From an uncultured Methylomonas sp. (lineage in GTDB: Bacteria > Pseudomonadota > Gammaproteobacteria > Methylococcales > Methylomonadaceae), in contig CAKZJE010000017.1 of assembly GCA_936941155.1 (NCBI GenBank), positions 26,888-90,887 on the forward strand: 64,000 nt of DNA, read 5' to 3'. The notes below the pieces were generated by a model. That model was not told the origin of the DNA. It ran no database searches and saw only the letters and a program-made list of their open reading frames with translations. A program made the translations under genes and the position numbers. Positions 55,760 through 64,000 of the stretch are shown here, piece by piece (within the stretch, counting starts at the first letter, position 1; the number at the start of each line of letters is the position of its first letter).

Positions 55760-57823
55760 ATGAAAAAAGTTATTGTTATGTTTTTTGTCTCTCATGTTGC
55801 TTTTGCGGCGAATGAACCAGCAACAGAGGAACTCCCTGAAACGGAATTAAATGAACTTGTTGTTTCCGCTCCTTTTTCTTTAAAAGTATCAGAATCTGCA
55901 AAACCTGTGACTGTATTATCCGGTGAAAAACTGCGCACTAAAATCGCTGGCACGCTCGGTGAAACCTTAAAAAATGAACTTGGCATCACCACACAATCTT
56001 TCGGTTCAGGGGTTGGTACGCCCGTGATACGCGGACAAGCAGGCCCACGAGTGCGGGTGATGCAAAATAGCATTGGTAACAATGATGTTTCCACTTTAAG
56101 CCCAGACCACGCCAACAGCGTTGAACCCCTTTTAGCCGAGCGCATTGAGGTGTTACGCGGCCCTGCAACCTTATTATACGGTAGCGGAGCCATTGGTGGT
56201 GTAGTGAACGTGATTGATAATCGCATTCCCGAAACTTTACCTACAAAACTGATCGGCGGTGCGGCAGAACAGCGTTATGATTCTTCTAACAACGAAACCG
56301 CCAGCGTGGTAAAAATAGAAGGTGGCAAAAAAGGCATCGCTTATCATTTAGACGGATTTTATCGCAGTCACGGCAATTTACGCATCGGCGGCAACGCGAT
56401 AGACGAACAAAACGCCCGCGCCACTGATCCCACGTTAGCGGATGTACCTGTATTGGACAATTCTAATGGCATGATTAAAGACACACGCGGCTGGTCGCGC
56501 GGTGGTTCGGCAGGTTTATCCTATATTGCTGAACAAGGGTTAATCGGCGCATCCATTAACACGTTAGAAAACAGTTATGGCATTCCGGCAGATGGCACGG
56601 GGGCTGATCCTGTGAGTATTTTATTAAAACAAAGCAAATATGATTTAAAAGCACAACTGAATAAACCGTTACCCGGGGTGGATTTTATTCGCTATAAATT
56701 TGGCTACACGGATTATCAACACACAGAACTGGATAACGGCGTTCCCGCGACACGCTTTTTAAATGAAACCTTTGAAAATCGCTTGGAATTACAACATCAA
56801 GCGATTGCAGGCATGAAAGGCACGATTGGTTTTCAATCTACCAACAGCAAATTTGCAGCACTCGGTGACGAGGCAATTGTGCCAAAATCCGATATTGACA
56901 CTTATGGTGTGTTTTTAGTGGAATCGCTGAATGCTGGCGATTTAACGTATGAGCTTGGTGGACGAGCAGAAGTGCAAACCATTAAACCTGAAAATGCTAC
57001 AACATTTTCATACACGCCATTCAGCGGCTCTGCGTCTGTACTGTGGAAAATAAACCCACAACATCAATTAAGTTTTGCTGCCACGCATTCGCAACGCGCA
57101 CCGTTAGTGCAAGAATTGTTATCAAAAGGCGTTCATGCAGCCACGCGCAGTTATGAACTCGGCAGTGCTAATTTAAACAAAGAATTTTCCAATAATCTCG
57201 ATTTAGCCTATCGTTTTCAATCCTCTGCATTAAATCTTGAGATTAATCTATTTAACAATTGGGTAAATGACTATATTTATCAACAACGTAGTGGTGATAT
57301 TTTTAATACCAGTCTTGAAGCAATGGAAAGCGCGTGTAGCACCACATCCGCCGATTGTTTGCCTGTGGAACAAAGTCAGCAAAAAAATGCGATTTTTCGT
57401 GGTTTTGAAGCGAAATTGCTCGCACCGCTGTTGAAAAATGAGCTTGGTGCAGTGGATTTGACGCTGTTTAGTGATTACACGCGCGGTTATTTTGTGCAAG
57501 GTGGCAATGTGCCGCGAATGCCGCCGCTGCGTTTTGGGTTTCAGTTGGATTATGAAAAGAACAATTTCTCCAGCAATTTGCGTTTAACGCGAGCGCAGGC
57601 ACAAAATGATGTAGCAGAAAATGATTCAAAAACAAAAGGTTATTTTTTAGTCAACTTAGGTGCGCAGTATAAAGTGGCAAGTTTTCAAAACAGCAATATT
57701 CTGTTGTTTGCGAATGGCAAAAATTTGTTGAATGAAAACATCCGTAATTCGACTTCGTATTTGCGCAATTTCGCCCCCGATGCAGGGCGCAGTGCAGAAC
57801 TGGGAATTAGAATTAGTTATTAG
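55760..57823 (+). CDS. znuD: TonB-dependent outer membrane receptor, zinc (ZnuD-like)
   Basis: A 687-residue TonB-dependent receptor with a signal peptide (cleaved after VAFA). A TonB-box-like ELNELVVSAPF follows, then the plug (GSGVGTPVIRGQAGPRVRVM, LLAERIEVLRGPATLLYGSG, AIGGVVNVID) and a beta-barrel ending in SAELGIRISY with the final aromatic. It should import zinc or haem; the Zur box and the divergent zur favour zinc. The plug closely resembles ZnuD of Neisseria. Confidence 0.9.
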   Translation: MKKVIVMFFVSHVAFAANEPATEELPETELNELVVSAPFSLKVSESAKPVTVLSGEKLRTKIAGTLGETLKNELGITTQSFGSGVGTPVIRGQAGPRVRVMQNSIGNNDVSTLSPDHANSVEPLLAERIEVLRGPATLLYGSGAIGGVVNVIDNRIPETLPTKLIGGAAEQRYDSSNNETASVVKIEGGKKGIAYHLDGFYRSHGNLRIGGNAIDEQNARATDPTLADVPVLDNSNGMIKDTRGWSRGGSAGLSYIAEQGLIGASINTLENSYGIPADGTGADPVSILLKQSKYDLKAQLNKPLPGVDFIRYKFGYTDYQHTELDNGVPATRFLNETFENRLELQHQAIAGMKGTIGFQSTNSKFAALGDEAIVPKSDIDTYGVFLVESLNAGDLTYELGGRAEVQTIKPENATTFSYTPFSGSASVLWKINPQHQLSFAATHSQRAPLVQELLSKGVHAATRSYELGSANLNKEFSNNLDLAYRFQSSALNLEINLFNNWVNDYIYQQRSGDIFNTSLEAMESACSTTSADCLPVEQSQQKNAIFRGFEAKLLAPLLKNELGAVDLTLFSDYTRGYFVQGGNVPRMPPLRFGFQLDYEKNNFSSNLRLTRAQAQNDVAENDSKTKGYFLVNLGAQYKVASFQNSNILLFANGKNLLNENIRNSTSYLRNFAPDAGRSAELGIRISY

Positions 57824-57950
57824 ACGGGCGATTGACTTGCAATTCCAGCACCGTAAGTTTGATAAAGCAACCTAGCAAAAGGGTTATTTAGAAACAGGTG
57901 CTGGGGTAGTTTGTCTTCGATAGATTCAGCGAAAATCTCCAAAGTTCTGA

Positions 57951-57985
57951 AATTTTTTAAGACGACTGGTCGTCTTAAAAGTTTT
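57951..57985. repeat. Family C palindrome, copy 5
   Basis: AATTTTTTAAGACGAC-TG-GTCGTCTTAAAA, in the convergent gap between znuD and the parA gene. Confidence 0.9.
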
Positions 57986-58005
57986 CTAAAAAAATCGACA
58001 AAATA

Positions 58006-58038
58006 ATAACTCCGATTACTAAGCTGAATCGGAGTTAT
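58006..58038 (-). terminator. Terminator of the parA-like gene
   Basis: A 12-bp perfect stem ATAACTCCGATT / AATCGGAGTTAT with a 9-nt loop and TTTTG after it on the minus strand, about 27 bases past the stop. Confidence 0.88.
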
Positions 58039-58064
58039 GTTTATCTTGAAGATATTCGATTTAA

Positions 58065-58841
58065 TTACTTAGCGGTAATCTCAGCGTGCAACGCTCTAAA
58101 CTCATCGGTTAATTTATGGGTCGGCGCGTAATGTACTAACGGTTGTGAATGGGAGTGAGATTCACGCACTTTCACCGATGGGGAAATTTTACTTTCTAGC
58201 ACGCGATGTCCTTCCCTTAACAACTCTTCCACTAATTGCGTTGGCAAATTCGCTTGGCGTTGAAATTGGTTCACCACAATCCCTTCAATTTCTAGTTTTT
58301 CATTATGATCGGCTTTCACCTCTGCCAACGCCTGCATCAATGAAAATAGCGCGTCGCGAGCAAACGCATCACAATCAAATGGAATCAAACACTTATCGGC
58401 TGCAATTAACGCAGATTGGCTATAAAAATTCAAAATCGGCGGCGTATCAATATAAATAGCATCAAATCCTGTGAGCTGATCTAACGCTTCTCTGAGTTTA
58501 AAAATTTTGTGCCGTGATTCTAATCGGCTTTGTAACGGCTCTAATTCAGGATGCGAACCTATCACATATAAATTAGGAAACGGGGTTTCATGCACCAAGC
58601 TGCTCAATCCAACTGTTTGTCCACCAAACAAGCCTAAACTCAGCGTGTCTTTAAAAAACAGTGCAATGGTTTTATTGGCATCGGAAATTTTGTTGCCTAA
58701 TAAATATTGCGTGGCATTGCCTTGAATATCAAGGTCTATCACCAAGGTGCGTAAGCCTTCAACCGCACTAATCGCTGCTAAATTACAAGTGATGGTTGAC
58801 TTGCCCACTCCGCCTTTTTGATTAAAAATGACCCTGCGCAT
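58065..58841 (-). CDS. ParA-family ATPase
   Basis: A 258-residue deviant Walker A ATPase: IFNQKGGVGKSTITCNLAAI at residues 5-24, TLVIDLDIQGNATQYLLG and AIYIDTPPILNFYSQSALIA. The C-terminal part (VVNQFQRQANLPTQLVEELL) fits the ParA/Soj group. No parB follows, so this is an orphan that could place a cell component other than the chromosome. Confidence 0.9.
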   Translation of the reverse strand: MRRVIFNQKGGVGKSTITCNLAAISAVEGLRTLVIDLDIQGNATQYLLGNKISDANKTIALFFKDTLSLGLFGGQTVGLSSLVHETPFPNLYVIGSHPELEPLQSRLESRHKIFKLREALDQLTGFDAIYIDTPPILNFYSQSALIAADKCLIPFDCDAFARDALFSLMQALAEVKADHNEKLEIEGIVVNQFQRQANLPTQLVEELLREGHRVLESKISPSVKVRESHSHSQPLVHYAPTHKLTDEFRALHAEITAK

Positions 58842-58902
58842 AATATTTTCCCCGTTAAATCAAATAGATATTGTTTTTATTATAAATCCGCACTGTCACA
58901 TC

Positions 58903-59421
58903 TTAACTGCGGATAAAAGTATTTGCCTTACAGTTTGGGCACTCTGGAATTTGGCTGGTGGATTTAAAGGCAATTTCTTTGCCGCATTCTTCACACATAA
59001 ATGTGCCAGGCCCTGTGATTTCGCCGCTGTGATAAGGATGATAATTTTTGGCTTGTTGTTCGATAATTGCTAATTCAAGGCGCGTTTTATCCGCTACATT
59101 CATAAACGCATCGAAGGCAAAGTCTTCAATTAAATCAATCCCAAATTTTATCCATTTTGAATATTCATCAACACTTCCTGCTACAGCATCTGTACTGCGT
59201 TTGCTATCAAGACTGCTAACATAATGATAAAACCAATAAATATCGCGCGTGACATAGCCAGCAACCTTGGAAACTTCTTCCTCAGTTAAATCACTTAACT
59301 CACTGGTTTTGTTTTTTGCAATTTCTAAAGCATCAGCAGAAGAATAATGAGTATCTCCCATTGTTTCGTGAAGATGCTGCATGAGATTGTTGTACGCTTG
59401 GATAAAATTATCTTTAATCAT
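58903..59421 (-). CDS. Zinc ribbon-containing protein, DUF1451
   Basis: A 172-residue protein: a helical N-terminal domain (NNLMQHLHETMGDTHYSSAD, KTSELSDLTEEEVSKVAGYV) and a C-terminal zinc ribbon with two CxxC knuckles (FMCEECGKEIAF and PECPNCKANTF). GPGTFMCEECG is typical of DUF1451 proteins. The function of the family is unknown. Confidence 0.88.
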   Translation of the reverse strand: MIKDNFIQAYNNLMQHLHETMGDTHYSSADALEIAKNKTSELSDLTEEEVSKVAGYVTRDIYWFYHYVSSLDSKRSTDAVAGSVDEYSKWIKFGIDLIEDFAFDAFMNVADKTRLELAIIEQQAKNYHPYHSGEITGPGTFMCEECGKEIAFKSTSQIPECPNCKANTFIRS

Positions 59422-59766
59422 AGTAATTCCTTAAAAATGACGCTTTAGATTTAAGCGGCGGTGCTGTATTCTAACGCTTTTGACTGATAAATGAAGAGTA
59501 ACATCACAAATTTAGCGCAAATTCGATAATTAAAAAATCAAATAGCCGCTCAATAAAAGTTTAAGGATATTTCGGAGTGCAAGCTTTGCTTGCCACGTTA
59601 CGCAGAGCATCATCACCTTAGATTCTATGAACGACTGAAATTTAAAAAAACAGCCAAACTATTACAGCTTAACAGTTTATAAGGATTGGACTTCAATTTA
59701 CGGTTTAGGTGAAAAAAATCTTGTTTAACAACTTAAACCTCACTTGCCTTTATGAATTAACCGATT
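59422..59766. other. Noncoding gap before comF
   Basis: In 345 bases I see no gene. A half copy of the GGAGTGCAAGC palindrome lies at about 59575-59597 (complete near-relative at 27271). The comF promoter and the DUF1451 promoter are presumably here. Confidence 0.5.
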
Positions 59767-60465
59767 ATGAAATGGCTTAATCTCATCCAAAATGGTTTAT
59801 TTCCTCCCACCTGCATTTTGTGTGACAACGTAAGCCACTGCGAAAAAGACATCTGCCAACCCTGTTTAAATCAACTCATTGAAAATACAAACTATTGTTA
59901 TCAATGTGGCACGCCGTTTAAACAACCCACGCCGCAAAACACTGTTTGCACAGCCTGCTTAAAAAATCCGCCCGCTTATAACCGCACCATCGCGCCGTTT
60001 GCTCATCAAGGCATCATGCGCCATTTGGTGACGCGCTTAAAATTTAACGACAATTACAAAAACGCGCGGCTTTTAGGAATGCTGTTAGCTGAAAAAATCC
60101 AAGCAGAAACGCAATTACCGCAATGTATTATTCCCGTACCGCTGCATAAAAATCGCTATCAAGAACGCGGCTTTAATCAATCCATTGAAATTGCCAGAAC
60201 GCTTTCCAAAAAACTGAACATTCCGTTAGAACTCAATGCCTGTGTTCGACACCGCGACACACCGCATCAAGTCGGATTATCGAAACAAGAACGCTTGGTG
60301 AATGTGAAAGATGCGTTTTCGCTGCAAAAACCACTGCCGTTTTCACACGTTGTGCTGTTAGATGATGTGATGACGGCGGGGGCAACTTTGCATGAAATCG
60401 CCAGCGTGTTGAAAAAAAACGGTGTGGAAAAAGTGGATGTTTGGGTATGTGCGCGAGCGTATTAA
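59767..60465 (+). CDS. comF: ComF-family phosphoribosyltransferase-like protein
   Basis: A 232-residue ComF/GntX protein: N-terminal double zinc ribbon (CILCDNVSHC, CQPC, CYQCGTPF, CTAC), RGFNQSIEIARTLSKK and the PRTase loop HVVLLDDVMTAGATLHE. Proteins of this kind take part in DNA uptake or use of DNA as a nutrient. A broken second copy lies at 26936. A family F element follows the stop at once. Confidence 0.92.
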   Translation: MKWLNLIQNGLFPPTCILCDNVSHCEKDICQPCLNQLIENTNYCYQCGTPFKQPTPQNTVCTACLKNPPAYNRTIAPFAHQGIMRHLVTRLKFNDNYKNARLLGMLLAEKIQAETQLPQCIIPVPLHKNRYQERGFNQSIEIARTLSKKLNIPLELNACVRHRDTPHQVGLSKQERLVNVKDAFSLQKPLPFSHVVLLDDVMTAGATLHEIASVLKKNGVEKVDVWVCARAY

Positions 60466-60469
60466 CTAT

Positions 60470-60564
60470 TTGTCTGAATCAGGATTGACAGGATTTTAGG
60501 ATTTATAAGATGTGCAAAAATTATTCTGCTAATCCTTTAATCTTGAAAATCATGATTCAGACAA
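60470..60564. repeat. Family F element, copy 3
   Basis: A 95-base element with 17-base terminal inverted repeats (TTGTCTGAATCAGGATT and its complement, one mismatch), between convergent comF and mtaB. Confidence 0.88.
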
Positions 60565-60568
60565 GATT

Positions 60569-61852
60569 TTATACTCTTGCCAAAATATAATTTTCTTCAA
60601 CCTTTTCTAACACCGCTGGCTGAATTTTATTTTCTAAATCATCCGCTTCTGCAACAACACACGCGACACGCAAATAATTTGGCGTATAACCAAAGCGCAA
60701 AAACTCACCTGCTGGCGTTTCTTCACGCTGACCTTCCCACAAAATCGGGAACTCTTGCCCTAATTGCGCCGCGATAAAATCTTGTTTCATACGATGCGCT
60801 AACTCATGCAATTGCTGGCTGCGTTGTCTTTTCACTTCGTTTAGTACCGGATTTGGCAATGTTGCCGCTTTTGTACCTTCGCGCGGTGAATAACTGAAAA
60901 TATGAATATGCCCAAATCCAATCGACTGAATAAAATCAAAGCTTTCCTGCCATTCTTCCTCTGTTTCACCGGGAAAACCGACAATAATATCGGTGGTAAG
61001 ATTAAAGTGCGGAATTTGTGCGCGGGCTTGTTCGACAATTTTGGCAAATTCTGCGGTTTTGCAACGCCGTGCCATGCGTCTTAACACGGTATCCGAGCCA
61101 CTTTGCAACGGTAAATGCAGGTGCGGCATTAGGCGTGGATTTTGAAATAACTCAAAAAAGTTTTCCGGCAAATCCCAAGGCTCTAACGAGCCGAGTCTTA
61201 AGCGTGGAATTTGCGTGTGCGCCAAAATTTCAGTAATCAACGTTGCCAAATTGCTATCAATATCACCGCCATAACCGCCTAAATGCACGCCGGTTAAAAT
61301 CACTTCATTAATGCCTTGGTTGTGCAGGGTATTAATTTCATCAATCACCGCTTGCACGGAGCGACTGCTCTCTTCGCCACGCGCGACAGTGACAATACAA
61401 AACGTGCAACGATAGCGGCAACCATCTTGCACTTTCACAAAAGCGCGTTGCCGCCCACGACTAAACAGCGAGTTTTCGCCCGGTTCGGTGGACATCGCGG
61501 GCATGGTTTGCAGATTTAATTCGGTAATGGTTTTTTCCACCAATTGGTCTTTGTCTTTATTGCTGACCACTAAATCCACGCCTAATAATTGCTCGGCTTC
61601 TTCTTGGTTCAATGTCGCATAGCAACCACTGACAACTAATTTGGCATCCGGTTTATCGCGATGAATTCGGCGAATCAATTGCCGAGATTTTCGTGCCGCG
61701 TCAGATGTAACGGCACAAGAATTAATCACCACCACATCTGCATTTTTAACTTCGCAGCTGATGTGATGTCCTGCGTTTTGAAAAGCTTGCGCCCATGTTT
61801 CCAATTCGGCTTCGTTCAAGCGACAGCCTAAAGTTTTTAGATGTATTAACAT
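60569..61852 (-). CDS. mtaB: tRNA (N6-threonylcarbamoyladenosine(37)-C2)-methylthiotransferase
   Basis: Radical-SAM enzyme that adds a methylthio group to t6A37 of tRNA. From MLIHLKTLGCRLNEAELETW it has 427 residues, normal for MtaB; a longer frame reaches back through a family D repeat and is rejected. The N-terminal cysteines (TLGCRLNEAE, VINSCAVTSDA, VSGCYATLNQ), the radical SAM motif CRYRCTFCIVTVARGEE and the C-terminal TRAM segment (GQEFPILWEGQREETPAGEF) are all visible. Confidence 0.92.
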   Translation of the reverse strand: MLIHLKTLGCRLNEAELETWAQAFQNAGHHISCEVKNADVVVINSCAVTSDAARKSRQLIRRIHRDKPDAKLVVSGCYATLNQEEAEQLLGVDLVVSNKDKDQLVEKTITELNLQTMPAMSTEPGENSLFSRGRQRAFVKVQDGCRYRCTFCIVTVARGEESSRSVQAVIDEINTLHNQGINEVILTGVHLGGYGGDIDSNLATLITEILAHTQIPRLRLGSLEPWDLPENFFELFQNPRLMPHLHLPLQSGSDTVLRRMARRCKTAEFAKIVEQARAQIPHFNLTTDIIVGFPGETEEEWQESFDFIQSIGFGHIHIFSYSPREGTKAATLPNPVLNEVKRQRSQQLHELAHRMKQDFIAAQLGQEFPILWEGQREETPAGEFLRFGYTPNYLRVACVVAEADDLENKIQPAVLEKVEENYILARV

Positions 61853-61878
61853 TCGATTTTTATAACAGTTTGATTCAG

Positions 61879-61906
61879 GTAGAGACGCAAAATTTTGCGT
61901 CTCTAC
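61879..61906. repeat. Family D palindrome, copy 6, overlapping the end of holA
   Basis: A perfect 28-base palindrome GTAGAGACGCAAAA / TTTTGCGTCTCTAC. Its last bases supply the TAG stop codon of holA, read on the minus strand. Confidence 0.93.
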
Positions 61907-62916
61907 AGTATTTTGCTTGTATTGGGGGCGGCGCAAATTGCCAAACAAACCAATAATAAAGTTTCCCACGCATCGCCGCTTTGTTGCCCTTTGCTTTGCC
62001 TGTCTGCTTTCGCAGTTAAAACAAAAATATGCTGCAATTGCGCTAAACTCAAGCGGCTTAAGGCTTGCGTGATGGCTTGTTTGCGTTTATCCCAAATAAA
62101 ATGCTTTTTAAACACCGCTTCTTTATTGGTTGCGGTTTTCAATTCCATTAAAGCCCGCGCTTCACGGCTTAATGCCCATAAAATCACCGGCGCGGCAATG
62201 CCTTCTTCTCTCAACGCATGTAAAACTCGTGCGGCACGATTAACTCGCCCAGCTAACACCGCTTCTGTGAGTTTAAACACATCAAAGCGCGAGCTATCCG
62301 CCACCGCGTGTTCCACCATTTCAGTGGAAAGTTTTACTGCACCGTATAAAACATAAAGTTTTTCAATCTCTTGCGCTGCTGCGAGTAAATTGCCTTCAAT
62401 CCGTGAGGCAATAATTTTTACGCCCGCCGCTTCCACTTGTAAGCCGCGTTTTAATAACCGATGTTGCAGCCATTGAATCAGCTCTTGTCCTTCCAATGGA
62501 AAAACTTGCACCACTACGCCAAGTTTATCAATGGTTTGAAACCATTTGCTTTTCAACGAGGTATTGTCCAGTTTTGCGCAGCTAATTAACAGCAAATTAT
62601 CCGGCGATAAATTTTCGCAATATTCACTGATAGCTTTACTGCCTTCTGTGCCAAATTTACCGGAAGGCACGCGCAAATCGAGAATTTTTTTATCAGAAAA
62701 AATCGAGGAGCTATCAGCGGCAAAGCTTAGCTGTTTCCAATCAAAATGACCTTCCGCACTAAATACTTCGCGATTGAGAAAATCAGATTTTTTTGCAGCA
62801 GCGCGAATGGCATCAGCGGCTTCACCGGCTTGCAGCGGTTCATCGCCTGTAATCAAATAGATAGGCGCGATGCGTTTGCTTAAATCCGTGCTGAGTTGAG
62901 AAAGACTTAGGCGCAT
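61903..62916 (-). CDS. holA: DNA polymerase III subunit delta
   Basis: Clamp-loader subunit that opens the sliding clamp. The 337 residues are typical: RIAPIYLITGDEPLQAGEAA near the N-terminus, EGHFDWKQLSFAADSSSIFS, then IQWLQHRLLKRGLQVEAAGV and ILWALSREARALMELK. It lies two bases from lptE, the usual lptE–holA order. Its stop codon falls in a family D palindrome, so the original C-terminus may have been changed by the repeat. Confidence 0.95.
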   Translation of the reverse strand: MRLSLSQLSTDLSKRIAPIYLITGDEPLQAGEAADAIRAAAKKSDFLNREVFSAEGHFDWKQLSFAADSSSIFSDKKILDLRVPSGKFGTEGSKAISEYCENLSPDNLLLISCAKLDNTSLKSKWFQTIDKLGVVVQVFPLEGQELIQWLQHRLLKRGLQVEAAGVKIIASRIEGNLLAAAQEIEKLYVLYGAVKLSTEMVEHAVADSSRFDVFKLTEAVLAGRVNRAARVLHALREEGIAAPVILWALSREARALMELKTATNKEAVFKKHFIWDKRKQAITQALSRLSLAQLQHIFVLTAKADRQSKGQQSGDAWETLLLVCLAICAAPNTSKIL

Positions 62917-62917
62917 A

Positions 62918-63421
62918 TTATTTGGTGATCGCCTTGTTTTCCATTGCCAAATTAATGCGGCTCATAATTGAACTGACGGCTTGTTGATACATTTCAACGC
63001 GAATCACGACTTCTTCATTGTTTTTACCCAAAATCGCGGTTTGGTCGTTGAAGTAGTCGCGTTTAATGTTGACGTTTTGATCGCCTAAGAGCAGTTTGCC
63101 AGCGGGGTCGTAAATGGCAAAGTCCACATGATAAATTAATTGGAATTGATTGGCGCGACCTGCGGTGTTGATTGCCATCACGCGCGATGTTGTTTGTTCT
63201 TTGGCAAATTTTATCACGATGCCTGCTTCAGATTGCGTGGTAACTAATTTGCCTTGCGAGGACTTGAGAGCTTTTTTCATCTCTTGTTGTAATGCGTTGG
63301 ACGCGCCTTCCACATAGATATTTTCCATGCCGGCAGGTAGTTCAATGTCACCGCGTAGGTGATAGCCGCAGGCGGTTAAAAGCAATAATGCGAAAATGAG
63401 GGGGATTTTTTTCAAAAACAT
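62918..63421 (-). CDS. lptE: LPS-assembly lipoprotein LptE
   Basis: Outer-membrane lipoprotein that plugs LptD. A lipobox (ALLLLTACGYHLRGDIELPA) sets the mature start at the cysteine near residue 18; GYHLRG is the diagnostic motif. AINTAGRANQFQLIYHVDFA and QQAVSSIMSRINLAM at the C-terminus fit the family. 167 residues. leuS usually lies upstream, but here a toxin-antitoxin pair precedes it. Confidence 0.93.
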   Translation of the reverse strand: MFLKKIPLIFALLLLTACGYHLRGDIELPAGMENIYVEGASNALQQEMKKALKSSQGKLVTTQSEAGIVIKFAKEQTTSRVMAINTAGRANQFQLIYHVDFAIYDPAGKLLLGDQNVNIKRDYFNDQTAILGKNNEEVVIRVEMYQQAVSSIMSRINLAMENKAITK

Positions 63422-63451
63422 AGGGATAGATTGATAAATTAAAATGGTTTT

Positions 63452-63682
63452 TTATGCGGCAACTAAATATTCTCTCACATCGATTTGTACACCCATTTCT
63501 ACCGCTTGTTTAGCCGTTTTAAATAATTCAGATGAAATAGTTTCATTAATGAATTCTTCGCCACAATTATTACAAACAGTAGCAGGAACTTGTTTAAAAA
63601 TAAGCGTGGTTTTATAGCGTTCTAAAACAACCGTTGCAAAACCTTTTTCTGTTTCGCCGTGTCTGCAAATGGGGCATTTCAT
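63452..63682 (-). CDS. MqsA-like zinc-finger antitoxin
   Basis: Seventy-six residues from MKCPICRHGETEKGFATVVL, whose ATG overlaps the upstream gene by four bases. Two CxxC pairs (CPIC and CNNC) form the YgiT/MqsA zinc finger; the C-terminal part is short, without a full helix-turn-helix. Usually the antitoxin of the DUF4258 or MqsR-type partner next to it. Confidence 0.85.
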   Translation of the reverse strand: MKCPICRHGETEKGFATVVLERYKTTLIFKQVPATVCNNCGEEFINETISSELFKTAKQAVEMGVQIDVREYLVAA

Positions 63683-63951
63683 GATTTTTTCCTCGTAAAA
63701 TCGGCATTCCAAATTAATGGGTCAGGATAATAGGCGGTGATAATGATAATTTCATCCAATTCACTTTTAGCATAAACAATATGTAGTGGTTTATTTTCTT
63801 TCCAGCCTAGCAACAAACAGCTTGGATAAGGTTGGTCTTCTGGATAATCCACGATGATTTTCCCTGTTTCAATAACGTGTTTTATATCTTCAATATCAAT
63901 GTCACGTTCAAACATGCGTTTTAAAGCGTGATTGCGAAAAATCAGATTCAT
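63679..63951 (-). CDS. DUF4258 protein, probable toxin
   Basis: Ninety residues: FRNHALKRMFERDIDIEDIK, then HVIETGKIIVDYPEDQPYPS and HIVYAKSELDEIIIITAYYPD, the DUF4258 pattern related to RelE/MqsR folds. AGGAT precedes the ATG. It pairs with the zinc-finger antitoxin by a four-base overlap, toxin first. Confidence 0.87.
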   Translation of the reverse strand: MNLIFRNHALKRMFERDIDIEDIKHVIETGKIIVDYPEDQPYPSCLLLGWKENKPLHIVYAKSELDEIIIITAYYPDPLIWNADFTRKKS

Positions 63952-63960
63952 CGTTTAATC

Positions 63961-64000
63961 CTAAAAGTCCTGTTCAAAAACTGCCGCCCGTGCTTTAGAC
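63961..64000 (-). CDS. C-terminal end of an unidentified gene (partial)
   Basis: The last twelve codons, SKARAAVFEQDF, then TAG, nine bases upstream of the DUF4258 start. The open frame continues out of the window. The close spacing suggests one transcript with the pair, but the protein cannot be identified from this piece. Confidence 0.35.
   Translation of the reverse strand, partial: SKARAAVFEQDF

Noticed and set aside
60569..61969. Long form of MtaB with 39 extra N-terminal residues
   Set aside because: The extra part reads through a family D palindrome and has no counterpart in the family; the ATG at 61852 gives the normal N-terminus.

Overview
The window is chromosomal DNA from a gammaproteobacterium, moderately AT-rich, most plausibly a methanotroph or methylotroph of the order Methylococcales. 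The evidence is a substrate-binding protein of the XoxJ/MxaJ type linked to PQQ dehydrogenases, a cytochrome P460-like protein, the gene orders pssA–leuA, birA–coaX–SPOR, hrcA–grpE–dnaK–dnaJ–dapB, minCDE and lptE–holA, and an unusually large load of short palindromic repeats. Assignment to the order is inference; no rRNA or tRNA gene was seen.

Layout. 1-6.5 kb: end of alr, bioF, an oxygen-sensor-type diguanylate cyclase (DosC-like), a TumE-type toxin-antitoxin pair and the XoxJ-like protein. 6.5-17.8 kb: leuA, pssA, trhP, birA, coaX, a SPOR protein and pntAB. 17.8-20.4 kb: an accessory islet (RelE pair, an operon of very small genes, an XRE regulator, a GNAT/DUF1778 pair). 20.7-25.2 kb: gshA, a P460 protein, accA, bioB. 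25.3-28.8 kb: accessory genes and relics, including a decayed antitoxin, DUF6883/DUF4926, a broken second comF and a Kazal-domain secreted protein. 28.9-38.9 kb: minCDE, dapB, dnaJ, a toxin-antitoxin/HEPN cassette, dnaK, grpE and hrcA with a CIRCE-like operator. 39-43.6 kb: a flippase, an AAA-ATPase two-gene module that could be anti-phage, and a decayed GNAT/DUF1778 pair sitting between two copies of the eno 3' end. 43.6-50.6 kb: eno, kdsA, two exported proteins, pyrG, tilS. 50.6-53.1 kb: a GxxExxY nuclease-like gene bracketed by repeats, an XRE/PIN cassette and relics. 53.2-64 kb: DUF2799 lipoprotein, a c-type-heme membrane protein, zur and znuD around a perfect Zur box, parA, comF, mtaB, holA, lptE and a DUF4258/MqsA-like pair.

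How it works together. Housekeeping genes cover envelope and cell division (alr, pssA, kdsA, lptE, minCDE), cofactors (bioF, bioB, birA, coaX), redox (pntAB, gshA), protein quality control (hrcA–grpE–dnaK–dnaJ) and zinc import (zur/znuD). Between them lie at least eight toxin-antitoxin-like modules, intact or decayed.

The most striking feature is a set of palindromic repeat families. Two of them are inserted in frame inside BirA, CoaX and TilS, where they encode nearly the same peptides in unrelated enzymes (DLPGFKNLEGL in CoaX and TilS; SPLKDWQSC or SPLNDWQSC in BirA and TilS). This resembles the protein-coding palindromic elements known from Rickettsia. Other families cluster in gaps between convergent genes, form terminators, supply a stop codon (holA) or encode a protein tail (GxxExxY).
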